Positions 62,799-64,000 of a DNA stretch of 64,000 bases are shown here, in pieces. Position numbers and translations under genes: made by a program. The stretch spans positions 124,001-188,000 of the forward strand of contig JANSXX010000006.1 in the NCBI GenBank assembly GCA_024742815.1. Reading direction: 5' to 3'. Every line of letters begins with the position of its first letter. The first letter of the stretch is position 1. This DNA is from HXMU1420-13 sp024742815 (GTDB taxonomy: Bacteria; Bacteroidota; Rhodothermia; Balneolales; Balneolaceae). Below the pieces are notes generated by a model. It searched no databases. It saw nothing but the letters and a program-made list of their open reading frames with translations, and was not told the origin of the DNA.

Positions 62799-64000
62799 AT
62801 GCATAATTTTGATTTTCTCGTTATCGGAAGCGGTCTTGCCGGTCTTTCATTTGCACTAAAAGCTGCTGAATTTGGTACAGTTGCCATTGTAACGAAGCGG
62901 GAAATCAACGAAGCAAACACGAGTTATGCTCAGGGTGGAATCTCCGGAGTGATGAACCTGGACCATGATTCCTACGAAAAACACATCAATGACACGCTGG
63001 TTGCAGGGGCAGGTCTTTGCAATAAAAATGCAGTAGAAGCAATGGTGAAAGAAGCACCTCGGTTGATTAATGAATTAATGAACCGAGGTGTGGAGTTTAC
63101 CAAAGAGAACGGCAAACTTCATTTAGGACGAGAAGGCGGGCATTCTGAAAATCGAGTGGTTCATGTAGATGACGCTACAGGTTTAGAAGTGGAAAATGTG
63201 ATGGTTCGCAATGTTAGAAATCATCCAAATATTATCGTGTTTGAGCACTACTTTGCGATGGAATTACTTACCGAGCATCACCTTGGGAAAAAGGTGAAAT
63301 ACCTCAAGAATATCCATTGTTTCGGGGCTTATGTACTTGAAGAAGCTACCGGAGAGGTTCATCGAATGTTAGCAAAAAGAACCATTTTGGCTACGGGTGG
63401 AGCAGGAGCCGTTTATGCTAAAACTACCAATCCTGATATTGCAACAGGCGATGGAATCGCAATGGCTTACCGCGCGAAAGCCAAAATTAATAATATGGAG
63501 TTTGTTCAGTTTCATCCCACCGCACTTAATGTGCCTGAGGCCGATTCCTTTTTGATTTCAGAAGCGCTACGTGGACATGGAGCCATTTTGAGAAATGCCG
63601 ACGGAGAAGCATTTATGGAGCAATACGATGTGCGCAAAGAGCTTGCTCCTCGCGATATTGTTGCCCGCGCAATTGATGATCAATTAAAGAAAAGAGGGGA
63701 TAAATCGGTTTTTCTAGATATCACACATTTACCTGCTGATGAAACCATACATGCATTCCCGAATATTCATGAAACCTGCCTTAAATATGGTATAGATATC
63801 ACCCGTCAATTAATTCCGGTTGTACCGGCAGCCCATTACTTTTGTGGGGGAGTTGAAACGGATTTGATGGGTAGAACTTCCATCAAACAATTGTATGCGT
63901 GTGGAGAGGTTGCCTGTACTGGAGTTCATGGCGCAAATAGATTGGCATCCAATAGTTTACTCGAAGCACTTTACTTTGCAGATCAAGCAGTTCTAGCGGC
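62799..64000 (+). CDS. nadB: L-aspartate oxidase NadB, N-terminal part (3' truncated by window)
   Basis: NadB oxidises L-aspartate to iminoaspartate in de novo NAD synthesis and carries FAD. The frame is open from ATG 62799 to the end of the window (400 codons visible, of about 520-540 expected). The FAD-binding motif VIGSGLAGLSFALKAA, the SYAQGGISGV loop, the active-site region GREGGHSENRVVHVDDATG, TGGAGAVYAKTTNPDIATGDGIAMA, and the Arg-containing APRDIVARAI and GVHGANRLASNSLLEAL motifs all fit NadB rather than succinate dehydrogenase, which has a different His-FAD context. It lies 6 bases after prfB and is likely co-transcribed. Confidence 0.95.
   Translation, partial: MHNFDFLVIGSGLAGLSFALKAAEFGTVAIVTKREINEANTSYAQGGISGVMNLDHDSYEKHINDTLVAGAGLCNKNAVEAMVKEAPRLINELMNRGVEFTKENGKLHLGREGGHSENRVVHVDDATGLEVENVMVRNVRNHPNIIVFEHYFAMELLTEHHLGKKVKYLKNIHCFGAYVLEEATGEVHRMLAKRTILATGGAGAVYAKTTNPDIATGDGIAMAYRAKAKINNMEFVQFHPTALNVPEADSFLISEALRGHGAILRNADGEAFMEQYDVRKELAPRDIVARAIDDQLKKRGDKSVFLDITHLPADETIHAFPNIHETCLKYGIDITRQLIPVVPAAHYFCGGVETDLMGRTSIKQLYACGEVACTGVHGANRLASNSLLEALYFADQAVLA

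Noticed and set aside
1..64000. Mobile elements, CRISPR arrays, tRNA or rRNA genes
   Set aside because: I saw no transposase or integrase, no regularly spaced repeats with unique spacers, and no cloverleaf or rRNA-like sequence in any gap.

Overview
The window looks like chromosomal DNA of a free-living, AT-leaning bacterium of the Bacteroidota/Balneolota branch, most likely Balneolales (for example Balneola, Gracilimonas or Rhodohalobacter relatives). This is an inference. It rests on a secreted protease with a QNYPNPFNPST-type C-terminal sorting domain, signal peptides cut in front of Gln, candidate TAnnTTTG promoter elements, a Bat-type DUF58/VWA locus and the prfB frameshift. I saw no phage, IS element, CRISPR array, tRNA or rRNA.

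Layout. 1-3632: fatty-acid operon fabD(partial)-fabG-acpP-fabF-rnc. 3729-8824: mgtE, the coupled folate pair thyA-folA and a hybrid histidine kinase. 8817-10500 (minus): thioesterase and HD phosphohydrolase. 10791-11870: M42 aminopeptidase. 11938-23115, mostly minus: a five-FAS1 lipoprotein, tsaC/sua5, mfd and batA-like, batD-like and DUF58 genes; a plus-strand M23 endopeptidase lipoprotein sits inside the bat locus.

23448-43800 is the most unusual part. It is a same-strand run of four secreted or outer-membrane proteins (161, 896, 2422 and 3135 aa) built from DUF11/Ig-like, SdrD-B-like, LamG, GEVED and beta-helix modules, followed by a stand-alone receiver domain. The 2422-aa protein has a beta-barrel-like region and three tandem OmpA-like modules, so it could be the outer-membrane anchor or exporter. 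The other three all end in the same kind of DUF11 domain and carry no recognisable type 9 sorting domain. I propose this as an undescribed surface-structure locus.

43843-46646: recO, htrA/degP-like protease and a small lipoprotein, tightly coupled. 46900-52464: a giant S8 protease with a type 9 sorting domain and a strong terminator. 52572-59003: a DUF1446 (AtuA-like) protein, then the two halves of a probable heterodimeric ABC exporter flanking an unusual RNase Z with an RGG-rich tail and an altered metal motif. 59000-61223 (minus): btaA-btaB, predicted to make betaine lipids, plus a SLOG/YpsA-like protein. 61319-64000: a DUF883-like membrane protein, prfB with its programmed +1 frameshift, and nadB running off the window.

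The clearest themes are cell-envelope and surface construction (the DUF11 locus, FAS1 protein, S8 protease, HtrA, M23 peptidase, Bat locus, betaine lipids) set among ordinary housekeeping genes.
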